Assembly: GCA_963974125.1 (NCBI GenBank)
Contig: CAXBCH010000002.1
Span: 62,001-126,000, forward strand
Length of the DNA stretch: 64,000 nucleotides
From: Haliea sp963974125
GTDB lineage: Bacteria > Pseudomonadota > Gammaproteobacteria > Pseudomonadales > Halieaceae
Direction of reading: 5' to 3'
The notes beneath the pieces were generated by a model. The model saw nothing but the letters and a program-made list of their open reading frames with translations. It searched no databases and was not told the DNA's origin. Within the stretch, counting starts at the first letter, position 1. The number at the start of each line of letters is the position of its first letter. The translations under genes were made by a program, and so were the position numbers. Of this stretch, positions 35,101 to 43,189 are shown in pieces.

Positions 35101-35597
35101 GCAAACTCGCCGTGCTCGTAGACGGTATCGACGTTGTGGTAGCCGTTGCGCTCGAGGTTGCGCCGGAAACTGTCCCGGTCCAGGGTCTGGCCCGGCTCCA
35201 GCACCAGGCTGGAGCCGGCGATGTAGGAGGAGGGCGCCAGCCGGTGCATCAGCGTTGGCACCGGTACAATCAGGATACCCGTCGCCAGGCTGGGCAGACG
35301 GTAGAGGGTCTGCAGACGCTCGGAGACGATATCCTGGTGGGGCGAGAAATTGTCGTAGGGCAGCGTCTCCCAGTCCGGAAAGGCGAGAATGTCGATGTCT
35401 GTATCGAGGAAGAAGGGCAGCTCCCGCTCCAGCGCCAGCGCGGAACTGGTGTCCGCGGTCACCACCAGCAGCAGTTCCCCGGGCCGGGCCAGTTCGGCGA
35501 TACAGCGCGCCTCGGCGCAACCGTGGAAAGGCCCCATCGCGGTGCGACTGCCCGGTTTGGCGGGCCAGGGGGTGCTTGCAAGCAGGGGTTTGAACAT
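32130..35597 (-). CDS. mfd: Transcription-repair coupling factor
   Basis: 1155 residues. Removes RNA polymerase stalled at lesions and recruits UvrA. The N-terminal UvrB-like domains start around residue 20, the RNA-polymerase-interacting (CarD-like) domain includes VPVVHLEHGVGRYLGL, and the SF2 motor has GDVGFGKTEVAMRAAF (Walker A), DEEHRFGVKQKE and RRLSIKTFV. The TRCF domain lies at the C-terminus. ATG 35597 is chosen; the frame extends further upstream but the additional residues overlap the intergenic promoter region and are not family-like. csiV follows with a one-base overlap. Confidence 0.97.
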   Translation of the reverse strand: MFKPLLASTPWPAKPGSRTAMGPFHGCAEARCIAELARPGELLLVVTADTSSALALERELPFFLDTDIDILAFPDWETLPYDNFSPHQDIVSERLQTLYRLPSLATGILIVPVPTLMHRLAPSSYIAGSSLVLEPGQTLDRDSFRRNLERNGYHNVDTVYEHGEFALRGSLLDIFPMGSELPFRVDLLDDEVDSLRTFSPETQRTIEKVAAINLLPAREYPLNPAAIDRFRMNWYEAFDIVDHDACPVYHEVSAGRSPGGCEYYLPLFFDHCATLFDYLPKGTPVIAIGDHYQAAQRFWEDASHRYSEYGIDPRRPLLPPARCFTPVEELYQLLGACPVLELRRNPDAPVHVASPSQPLPDLAPEGSRQTPADRLQQFLGRHRGAVLLCAESAGRREVLLETLAAHQLAPPEVANWADFLVSGLDFAITTAPIDRGMYFGPEAPALVCESQLFGNRVAQRRRRGKADETSAENVFRDINELREGVPVVHLEHGVGRYLGLQTLQVDGADSEFLALEYAAGSKLYVPVASLHLVSRYAGSDPELAPLHKLGSDQWEKARRKATERASDVAAQLLEVYARREAREGFAFELPTMEYEQFAASFPFEETADQAAAIEAVIADMTSPRVMDRLVCGDVGFGKTEVAMRAAFIAARNGKQVAVLVPTTLLARQHHNSFADRFAGWPLTVEVVSRFKSAKELEALTARVASGEIDILVGTHKLLSRDFRFKDLGLLIIDEEHRFGVKQKEAIKALRAEVDILTLTATPIPRTLNMALGGMRDLSVIATPPARRLSIKTFVREHNIALIREAVLRETLRGGQVYYLHNEVRTIEETARKLRELLPDLSIAVAHGQMRETQLEQVMSSFYHQRHHILLCTTIIETGIDIPNANTIIIERADKFGLAQLHQLRGRVGRSHHQAYAYLLCPPRSAITPDAEKRLEAIEAAGDLGAGYLLATHDLEIRGAGELLGDEQSGQIQSVGFALYMRMLERAVAALRRGEIPDADAPLDSGTEVNLHQPALIPEDYLPDINTRLILYKRIAAAADEAALRAIQVEMIDRFGLLPQQVKNLVQVARLRIRADALGIAGIEVGPAGGNIDFRETTRVNPLSLVKLVQTDPRGYQLAGSMRLRFKQSLEEPEQRQQFADQLLDKFAADATEDAA

Positions 35598-35666
35598 GAG
35601 TGACCAGCGGTTGGCAAAAAAACAGGGGCCTATTGTAGTGCGCGCAGTGAAAAGTACCACTGCGCC

Positions 35667-35695
35667 TTGCTCTCGGCAGGACGGAACGGGATAAT
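35667..35695 (+). promoter_or_regulatory. Predicted sigma-70 promoter of gap
   Basis: TTGCTC and GATAAT with a 17-base spacer, about 50 bases upstream of the GTG start. On the opposite strand a TACAAT hexamer (35632-35637) could serve mfd. Consensus-based. Confidence 0.5.
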
Positions 35696-35745
35696 ACGCG
35701 CCCGTTGGAACCCCGGATTCCCCCCCGCAGACAGGTGACAGACGA

Positions 35746-37221
35746 GTGAACGAACGCAAGCGAGAGCGCCCCGACGACTATTTCAAGGACTGGAAGGAGC
35801 GCGAAGCGCTGGCGGAGGGCATGATTCCGCTGGTGGGTGAACTCTCCCGCCGCAAGAACGTCAAGTGTTACATTTACGGCAAGCCACTGGTCAACCAGGC
35901 CGTGACCCAGATCATGAAGGATCACCGCTATGTGCGCCAGGTGGAGGAAAACGAGCTGTCCGAGTTCGAAACCTTCCCGGTGGTCAAGGCCCTTTCGGAA
36001 CTGAATCTCGGCCCCGCCCACATCGATATCGGCCGCCTCGCGGTCGCCTATTACGACAAGGGCGATGGCGCCGGCATGAGCGTTGAAGAATACGTCCGCC
36101 AGCAGGTGGCGGACCTGATTGGCGCCGACACCAAGCCCGTGGCCGGTCCCGTGGACGTGGTCCTCTACGGCTTCGGCCGTATCGGCCGCCTCATGGCCAG
36201 AATCCTTATCGACAAGACCGATGGTGGCGATTCCCTGCGCCTGCGCGCGGTTGTGGTGCGCAAGGGCAAGGCCCCCGACGACCTGGTCAAGCGCGCCAGC
36301 CTGCTGCGCCGCGATTCCGTGCACGGCGCCTTCGATGGCACCATACGGGTCGACGAGGAGCGCCAGTCGTTTGTCGCCAACGGCAACGAAGTCAAGGTGA
36401 TCTACGCCGACTCGCCCGACAGCATCGACTACACCGCCTACGGCATCAACAATGCCATCATCATCGACAACACCGGTGTATGGCGCGACCAGGCGGGCCT
36501 CTCCCTGCACTTGAAATCCAAAGGTGTCAGCAAGGTCATCCTGACTGCGCCGGGCAAGGGCGAGATGAAAAACGTGGTGGCCGGTATCAACCACGGGGCG
36601 ATTGACGACAGCGACCAGATCGTGTCCGCCGCCTCCTGCACCACCAACGCGATCGTGCCGCCGCTGAAAGCCATGGACGACCGCTTCGGTATCATCAGCG
36701 GCCATGTGGAGACAGTACACGCCTACACCAATGACCAGAACCTCACCGACAACTATCACAAGGCCGACCGCCGCGGCCGCAGCGCGCCCCTGAACATGGT
36801 GATCACCGAGACCGGTGCCGCCAAGGCAGTGGCCAAGGTCCTGCCGCAGCTCGAGGGCAAGCTCACCGGCAACGCGATCCGGGTGCCGATCCCCAACGTC
36901 TCCATGGCGATTCTCAACTTGACCCTGGGCAAGGCGACCACCAGGGATGAGGTCAACGAGTACATGCGCCACATGGCATTGCACTCGGAAATGCGCAAGC
37001 AGATCGACTACTCCAATTCGCCGGAGGTGGTATCCAGCGATTTCGTCGGCTCCCGTCACGCCTGCATCTACGATGCCCAGGCCACCATTGTCAACGGCAC
37101 GCAGGCCGTGCTCTACCTGTGGTACGACAACGAGTTTGGTTACAGCTGCCAGGTGTACCGGATCCTGGAGCAGATGGCGGGCATCAATTACGCCCGTTAT
37201 CCGAAAAAGACACAAGCGTAA
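35746..37221 (+). CDS. gap: Glyceraldehyde-3-phosphate dehydrogenase, long form
   Basis: 491 residues, about 150 longer than ordinary GAPDH. Residues 1-~135 form an extra helical domain (NERKRERPDDYFKDWKERE...), after which the Rossmann fold starts VDVVLYGFGRIGRLMARIL. The catalytic Cys is C298 in SAASCTTNAIVPP. This long form, next to mfd and nqrA, is the same arrangement as in Pseudomonas. It oxidises glyceraldehyde-3-phosphate to 1,3-bisphosphoglycerate, or runs the reverse reaction. The GTG start is immediately in the proper context (MNERKRERPDD). Role of the extension unknown. Confidence 0.93.
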   Translation: MNERKRERPDDYFKDWKEREALAEGMIPLVGELSRRKNVKCYIYGKPLVNQAVTQIMKDHRYVRQVEENELSEFETFPVVKALSELNLGPAHIDIGRLAVAYYDKGDGAGMSVEEYVRQQVADLIGADTKPVAGPVDVVLYGFGRIGRLMARILIDKTDGGDSLRLRAVVVRKGKAPDDLVKRASLLRRDSVHGAFDGTIRVDEERQSFVANGNEVKVIYADSPDSIDYTAYGINNAIIIDNTGVWRDQAGLSLHLKSKGVSKVILTAPGKGEMKNVVAGINHGAIDDSDQIVSAASCTTNAIVPPLKAMDDRFGIISGHVETVHAYTNDQNLTDNYHKADRRGRSAPLNMVITETGAAKAVAKVLPQLEGKLTGNAIRVPIPNVSMAILNLTLGKATTRDEVNEYMRHMALHSEMRKQIDYSNSPEVVSSDFVGSRHACIYDAQATIVNGTQAVLYLWYDNEFGYSCQVYRILEQMAGINYARYPKKTQA

Positions 37222-37255
37222 TGGCGGCGCTGTAAAAGTTGTTCAAAATCAACCG

Positions 37256-37302
37256 GCTGCTGCCGCCCTTTGTGGCCTTTGGGCGGCGGCTTCGGCTATA
37301 AT
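37256..37302 (+). promoter_or_regulatory. Hairpin after gap and -10 box of the nqr operon
   Basis: GCTGCCGCCC and GGGCGGCGGC (ending at 37290) form a strong stem with a 12-base loop but no T tract, so it may end or slow transcription from gap. Directly after it is TATAAT (37297-37302), a consensus -10 about 65 bases upstream of nqrA; no convincing -35 is seen. Confidence 0.5.
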
Positions 37303-37366
37303 GCGCGCCGCTCTGCATCGCGGTTGCGGCCGCTACATCCTTACTTTGAACCTGTAGGCAGATCGT

Positions 37367-38713
37367 ATGATCAAGATCAAGCGGGGCATGGACATCCCCA
37401 TCCAGGGCGCTCCGAAGCAAGCCATTGAAGACGCCACCGCGGCCCGCGCGGTAGCTTTGCTGGGGCCTGACTACGTGGGCATGAAGCCGACCATGGAAGT
37501 CGCCGAGGGCGACCGGGTCAAGGCCGGCCAGCTGCTATTCACCGACAAGAAAACCGATGGTGTGCGCTACACTGCCCCCGCGGGCGGCGTGGTCGCGGCC
37601 ATCAACCGCGGTGCCCGCCGGGTCCTGCAGTCGGTAGTGATCGAGGTCGAGGGCGACGCCTCCGAAAGCTTCCCCTCCTGGAGCGCGGAGGAGGCGCGGG
37701 CACTGGAGTCCCAGACCATTCGCGACCATCTCAACCTCACTGGCCAGTGGACCGCACTGCGCACGCGCCCCTTCAGCCGCGTGCCGGCGCTGGATGCGGA
37801 GGCTGCGGCCATCTTCATCACCGCCATCGACACCCATCCGCTGGCCGCGGACCCCGCGATTATTATTGCCGAGGAACCCGAGGCCTTCGCCCTCGGCCAG
37901 GATCTGCTGGCTCGTCTCACCGCAGGCAAGGTCTATTTGTGCGCGGTGCCGGGCGCGAACTTGCCGCAGGGACAGGCAAAGAATATTGAGCTGGCCGAAT
38001 TTTCCGGCCCTCACCCCGCGGGCCTCGCCGGCACTCACATCCACTTTCTGCTCGGCGGCGTCAGCTCCAGCAAGGTGGTGTGGACCATCGGCTACCAGGA
38101 GGTAATCGCCTTTGGCCGCCTGTTCCTGGACGGCCAGATCCACACCACCCGGGTGATCGCCCTGGCCGGCCCACAGGTGGAGAACCCGCGCCTGCTGCGC
38201 ACCCGCCTCGGCGCAGACCTGCAGGCGCTCTGCGCCGGGGAGTTGAAGGAGGGTGACAACCGGGTGATTTCCGGCTCCGTTCTCGGCGGGCGCCGCGTAC
38301 AGGCACCGACCGCCTACCTCGGTCGCTTTCACAACCAGGTCACCGCGCTGCGCGAAGGCCGCGACCGGGCCTTCATGGGCTGGCTGTCCCCGGGCACGGA
38401 AAAGCACTCCAGTCTCGGCATTTACCTGAGCAGCCTGTTCGGCCTCAAGCCGCTGGCGATGACGACCAACACCAACGGCAGCCAGCGCGCCATGGTGCCG
38501 GTGGGCACCTATGAAACCGTGGTGCCCCAGGATTACCTGCCCACCCACCTGTTGCGGGCGCTGATCGTCGGCGACACCGAAACCGCCCAATCCCTGGGCT
38601 GTCTCGACCTCGACGAGGAAGACCTGGCGCTGTGCACCTATGTCTGCCCCGGCAAGTACGAGTACGGTCCCATTTTGCGGGACAACCTGACACGCATTGA
38701 GAAGGAGGGTTAG
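37367..38713 (+). CDS. nqrA: Na+-translocating NADH:quinone reductase subunit A
   Basis: 448 residues, peripheral subunit of the NQR complex on the cytoplasmic face, near the quinone site. It begins MIKIKRGMDIPIQGAPKQ, the family start. TAPAGGVVAAINRGARR and VPVGTYETVVPQDYLPTHLL are also typical. No membrane segment, as expected. It opens a six-gene nqr operon with tiny gaps and is followed three bases later by nqrB. Confidence 0.96.
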   Translation: MIKIKRGMDIPIQGAPKQAIEDATAARAVALLGPDYVGMKPTMEVAEGDRVKAGQLLFTDKKTDGVRYTAPAGGVVAAINRGARRVLQSVVIEVEGDASESFPSWSAEEARALESQTIRDHLNLTGQWTALRTRPFSRVPALDAEAAAIFITAIDTHPLAADPAIIIAEEPEAFALGQDLLARLTAGKVYLCAVPGANLPQGQAKNIELAEFSGPHPAGLAGTHIHFLLGGVSSSKVVWTIGYQEVIAFGRLFLDGQIHTTRVIALAGPQVENPRLLRTRLGADLQALCAGELKEGDNRVISGSVLGGRRVQAPTAYLGRFHNQVTALREGRDRAFMGWLSPGTEKHSSLGIYLSSLFGLKPLAMTTNTNGSQRAMVPVGTYETVVPQDYLPTHLLRALIVGDTETAQSLGCLDLDEEDLALCTYVCPGKYEYGPILRDNLTRIEKEG

Positions 38714-38716
38714 ACC

Positions 38717-39919
38717 GTGGGACTGCGCAAGATCCTTGACGGTGTCGAGCACCATTTCGAAGAGGGTGGCCGCTACAAGAAGTGGTATCCGCTCTACGAG
38801 GCGGTGGACACCATTTTTTACTCTCCCGCTTCGGTAACCCGCAGCACCGCCCACGTACGCGACGGCATCGACCTCAAGCGCATCATGATCACGGTGTGGT
38901 TCGCGGCCTTCCCGGCGATGTTCTACGGCATGTACAACCTGGGCTTCCAGGCCAACGACATCCTCGCCGCCAGCGGTGGCCAGGTCGAGGGCTGGCGCGG
39001 CAGCCTGATTGCCACCTTCGGCGGCTACGACCCGACCAGCCTGTGGGACTGCCTCTTCTTCGGTGCCCTGTATTTCCTGCCCATCTATTTCGTTACGTTC
39101 GTGGTGGGCGGCTTCTGGGAAGTGCTGTTCGCGATGAAGCGCGGCCACGAAGTCAACGAGGGCTTCTTCGTCACCTCGATCCTGTTTGCCCTGATCTGCC
39201 CTCCGGACGTGCCCCTGTGGCAGGTCGCGCTGGGCATCAGCTTTGGCGTGGTGATCGGCAAGGAAGTGTTCGGTGGCACCGGCAAGAACTTCCTCAATCC
39301 GGCACTGACCGGTCGCGCGTTCCTCTACTTCGCCTACCCGGCGCAGATGTCAGGGGATGCCGTGTGGACGGCGGTGGACGGCTACACCGGCGCGACCCCG
39401 CTGTCGGTGGTGGCTTCCGATGGCATGGCGGCCCTGCAGCAGCAGATCACCTGGATGGAGGCCTTCGTCGGCTCCATTCCCGGTTCCATCGGCGAGACCT
39501 CCACCCTGGCAATCCTGATCGGCGGCGCGCTGCTGCTGGTGACCCGCATCGCCTCCTGGCGCATCGTCGCCGGCGTATTCCTGGGCATGGTGGCGCTGTC
39601 AACCCTGTTCAACATCATCGGCTCCGACACCAATCCGGCCTTCGCCATGCCCTGGTACTGGCACCTGGTAGTGGGCGGTTTTGCCTTCGGCATGATGTTC
39701 ATGGCCACCGACCCGGTCTCCGCTGCCTTTACCAATACCGGCAAGTTTGCCTACGGCATCCTGATCGGCCTGATGTGCGTGTTGATCCGTGTGGTCAATC
39801 CGGCCTTCCCCGAGGGCATCATGCTGGCGATCCTGTTCGCGAACCTGTTCGCCCCGCTCATGGACCACTTCGTGATCCAGTCCAACATCAAACGGAGGCT
39901 TGCCCGTGTCCAAGAATGA
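38717..39919 (+). CDS. nqrB: Na+-NQR subunit B
   Basis: 400 residues, polytopic; part of the sodium channel and quinone site. T227 in DGYTGATPLS is the covalent FMN attachment Thr of the S/T-G-A-T motif. GTG start. It carries riboflavin/FMN, with FMN transferred by ApbE, which is encoded in the same cluster. nqrC starts inside its last codons. Confidence 0.96.
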   Translation: MGLRKILDGVEHHFEEGGRYKKWYPLYEAVDTIFYSPASVTRSTAHVRDGIDLKRIMITVWFAAFPAMFYGMYNLGFQANDILAASGGQVEGWRGSLIATFGGYDPTSLWDCLFFGALYFLPIYFVTFVVGGFWEVLFAMKRGHEVNEGFFVTSILFALICPPDVPLWQVALGISFGVVIGKEVFGGTGKNFLNPALTGRAFLYFAYPAQMSGDAVWTAVDGYTGATPLSVVASDGMAALQQQITWMEAFVGSIPGSIGETSTLAILIGGALLLVTRIASWRIVAGVFLGMVALSTLFNIIGSDTNPAFAMPWYWHLVVGGFAFGMMFMATDPVSAAFTNTGKFAYGILIGLMCVLIRVVNPAFPEGIMLAILFANLFAPLMDHFVIQSNIKRRLARVQE

Positions 39920-40679
39920 CGGCATCAGGAAGACCCTGCTGGTCGCCTTCTCCCTCTGCATCGTCTGCTCGGTGGTGGTATCCACCGCAGCGGTGCTGCT
40001 GAAGCCGGCCCAGGAAGCCAACAAGACCCTGGATCGCAAGCGCAACATTCTCGCCGCGGCGGGGATGCTGCAGGAAGGAACCTCCATTGAGGAGCAGTTT
40101 GCCCAGATCCAGACCCGGGTAGTGGACCTGCGCACCGGCCGCTTCACCGATGCTGTCGACCCGGCCAGCTACGAACCGGTAAAGGCGGCCAAGGACCCGT
40201 CGCGCTCCACGAACCTGAGCCAGCAGGAAGATATCGCCGGTATCGGCCGTCGCGAGGACTACGCCCTGGTTTACCTGGTGGAGTCAGCGAGCGGGAGCTG
40301 GGAGAAGGTTATCCTGCCGGTACGCGGTTACGGTCTGTGGTCCACCCTGTACGGCTTCATCGCCCTGGAGTCGGACGCCAACACCGTGGCCGGGCTGGGC
40401 TTCTACGAGCACGGCGAAACCCCTGGCCTCGGCGGCGAGGTCGACAACCCGCGCTGGAAATCCCAGTGGCCCGGCAAGCAGGTCTACCGCGACGGCGAGG
40501 TCGAGATCGCCCTGGCCAAGGGCAGTGTGGACCCCTCCAGTGACGATGCCGCCTGGCGGGTCGACGGCCTGTCCGGCGCCACGCTGACTGCCCGGGGCGT
40601 CACCCAGCTGGTGCAGTTCTGGCTGGGCGAGCAGGGCTACGAGCCGTTTCTCAACAACCTGAAAGCCGGGGAGGCCTGA
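39906..40679 (+). CDS. nqrC: Na+-NQR subunit C
   Basis: 257 residues. One N-terminal membrane segment (LLVAFSLCIVCSVVVSTAAV) holds a mainly periplasmic domain. T226 in GLSGATLTARG is the covalent FMN site. GTG 39906 is chosen because GGAGG lies 8 bases upstream; a TTG two codons earlier is the other in-frame option. Overlaps nqrB by 14 bases. Confidence 0.95.
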   Translation: MSKNDGIRKTLLVAFSLCIVCSVVVSTAAVLLKPAQEANKTLDRKRNILAAAGMLQEGTSIEEQFAQIQTRVVDLRTGRFTDAVDPASYEPVKAAKDPSRSTNLSQQEDIAGIGRREDYALVYLVESASGSWEKVILPVRGYGLWSTLYGFIALESDANTVAGLGFYEHGETPGLGGEVDNPRWKSQWPGKQVYRDGEVEIALAKGSVDPSSDDAAWRVDGLSGATLTARGVTQLVQFWLGEQGYEPFLNNLKAGEA

Positions 40680-40680
40680 C

Positions 40681-41343
40681 ATGACGACCATGAAAGAAAC
40701 CCTTGTTACCCCGATCTTCAAGGACAACCCGATTGCCCTGCAGATCCTCGGTATCTGCTCCGCGCTGGCGGTCACCTCGTCCCTGCAGGTGACGGTGGTC
40801 ATGTGTATTGCCCTGACCTCGGTGGCCGGCTTCTCCAGTCTGTTCATCTCCTCGATCCGGGCCCACATCCCCGGCAGCATCCGCATTATCGTGCAGATGA
40901 CGATCATCGCCTCGCTGGTGATCGTGGTCGACCAGATCCTGAAAGCCGTAGCCTATGACATCAGCAAGCAGTTGTCGGTGTTTGTCGGCCTGATCATCAC
41001 CAACTGCATCGTCATGGGGCGCGCGGAAGCCTTCGCCATGAAGAATCCACCGCTGCCCAGCTTCGTTGACGGCATTGGCAACGGCTTGGGCTATAGCGTG
41101 GTACTGCTGGCGGTAGCCTTCTTCCGCGAGCTGTTCGGCTCCGGCAAGCTGTTTGGGATGGAGGTGCTGCCGCTGGTGACCGAGGGCGGCTGGTACAACC
41201 CCAACGGCCTGCTGCTGCTGCCCCCCAGCGCCTTCTTCCTGATTGGTGCCTTTATCTGGGTTTTGCGCAGCTTTGACAAGAAGCAGGTCGAGGAACCGGA
41301 TTTCCGCATGGCCAAGCATACGGCTGCCGAGGAGGGCGCGTGA
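40681..41343 (+). CDS. nqrD: Na+-NQR subunit D
   Basis: 220 residues, six membrane segments, related in sequence and fold to NqrE (inverted pair). NPIALQILGICSALAVTSSLQ near the N-terminus carries the conserved Cys for the intramembrane Fe site. One base separates it from nqrC, and its stop overlaps the nqrE ATG (TGATG). Confidence 0.95.
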   Translation: MTTMKETLVTPIFKDNPIALQILGICSALAVTSSLQVTVVMCIALTSVAGFSSLFISSIRAHIPGSIRIIVQMTIIASLVIVVDQILKAVAYDISKQLSVFVGLIITNCIVMGRAEAFAMKNPPLPSFVDGIGNGLGYSVVLLAVAFFRELFGSGKLFGMEVLPLVTEGGWYNPNGLLLLPPSAFFLIGAFIWVLRSFDKKQVEEPDFRMAKHTAAEEGA

Positions 41344-41951
41344 TGGAACAGTACCTGAGCCTTTTCATTCGCGCGGTGTTCATCGAGAACATGGCGCTGG
41401 CCTTCTTCCTCGGCATGTGCACGTTCCTGGCGATCTCCAAGAAAGTGCAGGCGGCCATTGGCCTCGGCATTGCGGTGATCGTGGTCCTGACCATCACCGT
41501 GCCGGTGAACAACCTGATCTACAACTACCTGCTGGCGGACGGCGCCCTGGCCTGGGCCGGTTTGCCGGATGTGGACCTGAGCTTTCTCGGCCTGCTGTCC
41601 TACATCGGCGTGATCGCGGCCATTGTCCAGATTATGGAGATGTTTCTCGACAAATATGTCCCCGCTCTCTACAACGCGCTGGGGGTATTCCTGCCCCTGA
41701 TCACGGTAAACTGCGCCATTCTCGGTGGCGTCCTGTTCATGGTGGAGCGCGACTACACCTTCGGCGAGAGCGTGGTGTTCGGTTCCGGCGCGGGTGTCGG
41801 CTGGGCGCTGGCAATTGTTGCCCTGGCGGGCATTCGCGAGAAACTCAAATACAGTGATGTGCCCGATGGCTTGCAGGGCCTGGGCATAACCTTTATCACG
41901 GTAGGCCTGATGTCGCTGGGCTTCATGTCCTTCGGCGGTATGAACCTCTAG
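41343..41951 (+). CDS. nqrE: Na+-NQR subunit E
   Basis: 202 residues, six membrane segments; begins MEQYLSLFIRAVFIENMALA. It pairs with NqrD around the intramembrane iron (GMCTFLAIS holds a conserved Cys; TVNCAILGG another). ATG 41343 overlaps the nqrD stop by one base. A GTG one codon upstream is also in frame. Confidence 0.95.
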   Translation: MEQYLSLFIRAVFIENMALAFFLGMCTFLAISKKVQAAIGLGIAVIVVLTITVPVNNLIYNYLLADGALAWAGLPDVDLSFLGLLSYIGVIAAIVQIMEMFLDKYVPALYNALGVFLPLITVNCAILGGVLFMVERDYTFGESVVFGSGAGVGWALAIVALAGIREKLKYSDVPDGLQGLGITFITVGLMSLGFMSFGGMNL

Positions 41952-41965
41952 GCGGAAATGTTGAT

Positions 41966-43189
41966 ATGAATCTGACGATTGTACTCGGCGTCACCATGTT
42001 CACGGCGATCGTGCTCGCCCTGGTGGCGGTTATTCTCAGCGCCCGCTCGCGCCTGGTCAGCAGCGGCGAGGTGGCGATCGAGATCAACGGCGAAAAAACC
42101 ATCCATGTGCCGGCCGGCGGCAAATTGTTGCAGACCCTGTCCGAGAGCGGCCTGTTCCTGCCCTCTGCCTGCGGTGGCGGCGGTACCTGCGCCCAGTGCA
42201 AGTGCATCATCAAGGAGGGCGGCGGCGCCATGCTGCCCACCGAGGAGAACCACTTTACCCGCCGCGACGCGAAAGAAGGCTGGCGCCTCAGCTGCCAGGC
42301 CGCGGTCAAGCAGGACATGAAGATCGAGGTCCCGGAAGAGGTCTTCGGCGTCAAGCAGTGGGAATGCACGGTCGAGAGCAACCCCAATGTCGCCACCTTC
42401 ATCAAGGAACTGACCCTGCGTCTGCCGGAAGGCGAGAACGTGGACTTCCGCGCTGGTGGCTATGTGCAGCTGGAGTGCCCGCCGCATCACGTCAAGTTCA
42501 AGGACTTCGATATCGAGGAGGAGTACCGCGGCGACTGGGAGCGCTTCGGTTTCTTCAAGCTGGAGTCCGAGGTCAAGGAGACCACCATCCGCGCCTACTC
42601 GATGGCCAACTACCCGGAAGAGCGCGGCGTGGTCAAGTTCAATATCCGCATCGCCACCCCGCCACCCGGCAGCGAGGGCATTCCGCCCGGGATCATGTCT
42701 TCCTGGGTGTTCAACCTGAAGCCCGGCGACAAGGTCAAGGTGTACGGTCCATTCGGGGAGTTCTTTGCCAAAGACACCGATGCCGAGATGATCTTCATCG
42801 GTGGCGGCGCCGGCATGGCGCCGATGCGTTCGCACCTGTTCGACCAGCTCAAGCGCCTCAACAGCAAGCGCAAGATCTCGTTCTGGTACGGCGCGCGCTC
42901 GCTGAAAGAGATGTTCTATGTCGAGGACTACGACAGTCTTGCGGCGGAGAATGACAACTTCGAGTGGCACGTGGCCCTGTCGGATCCCCAGCCCGAAGAC
43001 AACTGGGACGGTCTCACCGGCTTTATCCACACTGTGCTCTACGAGCAGTACCTGAAGGACCACCCGGCACCAGAGGACTGCGAGTACTACATGTGCGGGC
43101 CGCCAATGATGAACGCCGCCGTGATCCGCATGCTCACCGACCTGGGCGTGGAGCCGGAAAACATCCTGCTGGACGACTTCGGCGGCTGA
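41966..43189 (+). CDS. nqrF: Na+-NQR subunit F (NADH dehydrogenase subunit)
   Basis: 407 residues. It takes electrons from NADH. After one N-terminal membrane segment comes a 2Fe-2S ferredoxin domain with C69, C75 and C78 in SACGGGGTCAQCKC, plus a later Cys (LSCQAAV), then FAD (RAYSMANYPEE) and NADH (IGGGAGMAPMRSH) binding domains. The stop overlaps the next start, and an intrinsic terminator begins 21 bases later, inside apbE. Confidence 0.97.
   Translation: MNLTIVLGVTMFTAIVLALVAVILSARSRLVSSGEVAIEINGEKTIHVPAGGKLLQTLSESGLFLPSACGGGGTCAQCKCIIKEGGGAMLPTEENHFTRRDAKEGWRLSCQAAVKQDMKIEVPEEVFGVKQWECTVESNPNVATFIKELTLRLPEGENVDFRAGGYVQLECPPHHVKFKDFDIEEEYRGDWERFGFFKLESEVKETTIRAYSMANYPEERGVVKFNIRIATPPPGSEGIPPGIMSSWVFNLKPGDKVKVYGPFGEFFAKDTDAEMIFIGGGAGMAPMRSHLFDQLKRLNSKRKISFWYGARSLKEMFYVEDYDSLAAENDNFEWHVALSDPQPEDNWDGLTGFIHTVLYEQYLKDHPAPEDCEYYMCGPPMMNAAVIRMLTDLGVEPENILLDDFGG

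Noticed and set aside
32997..35603. An 868-codon open frame antisense to mfd
   Set aside because: Low-complexity, Gln/His/Gly/Val-rich translation with no motifs; it is a mirror of a G+C-rich essential gene.
35026..37215. A long open frame antisense to gap and running into mfd
   Set aside because: It spans two well-supported genes and reads as their reverse complement with no domain signature.
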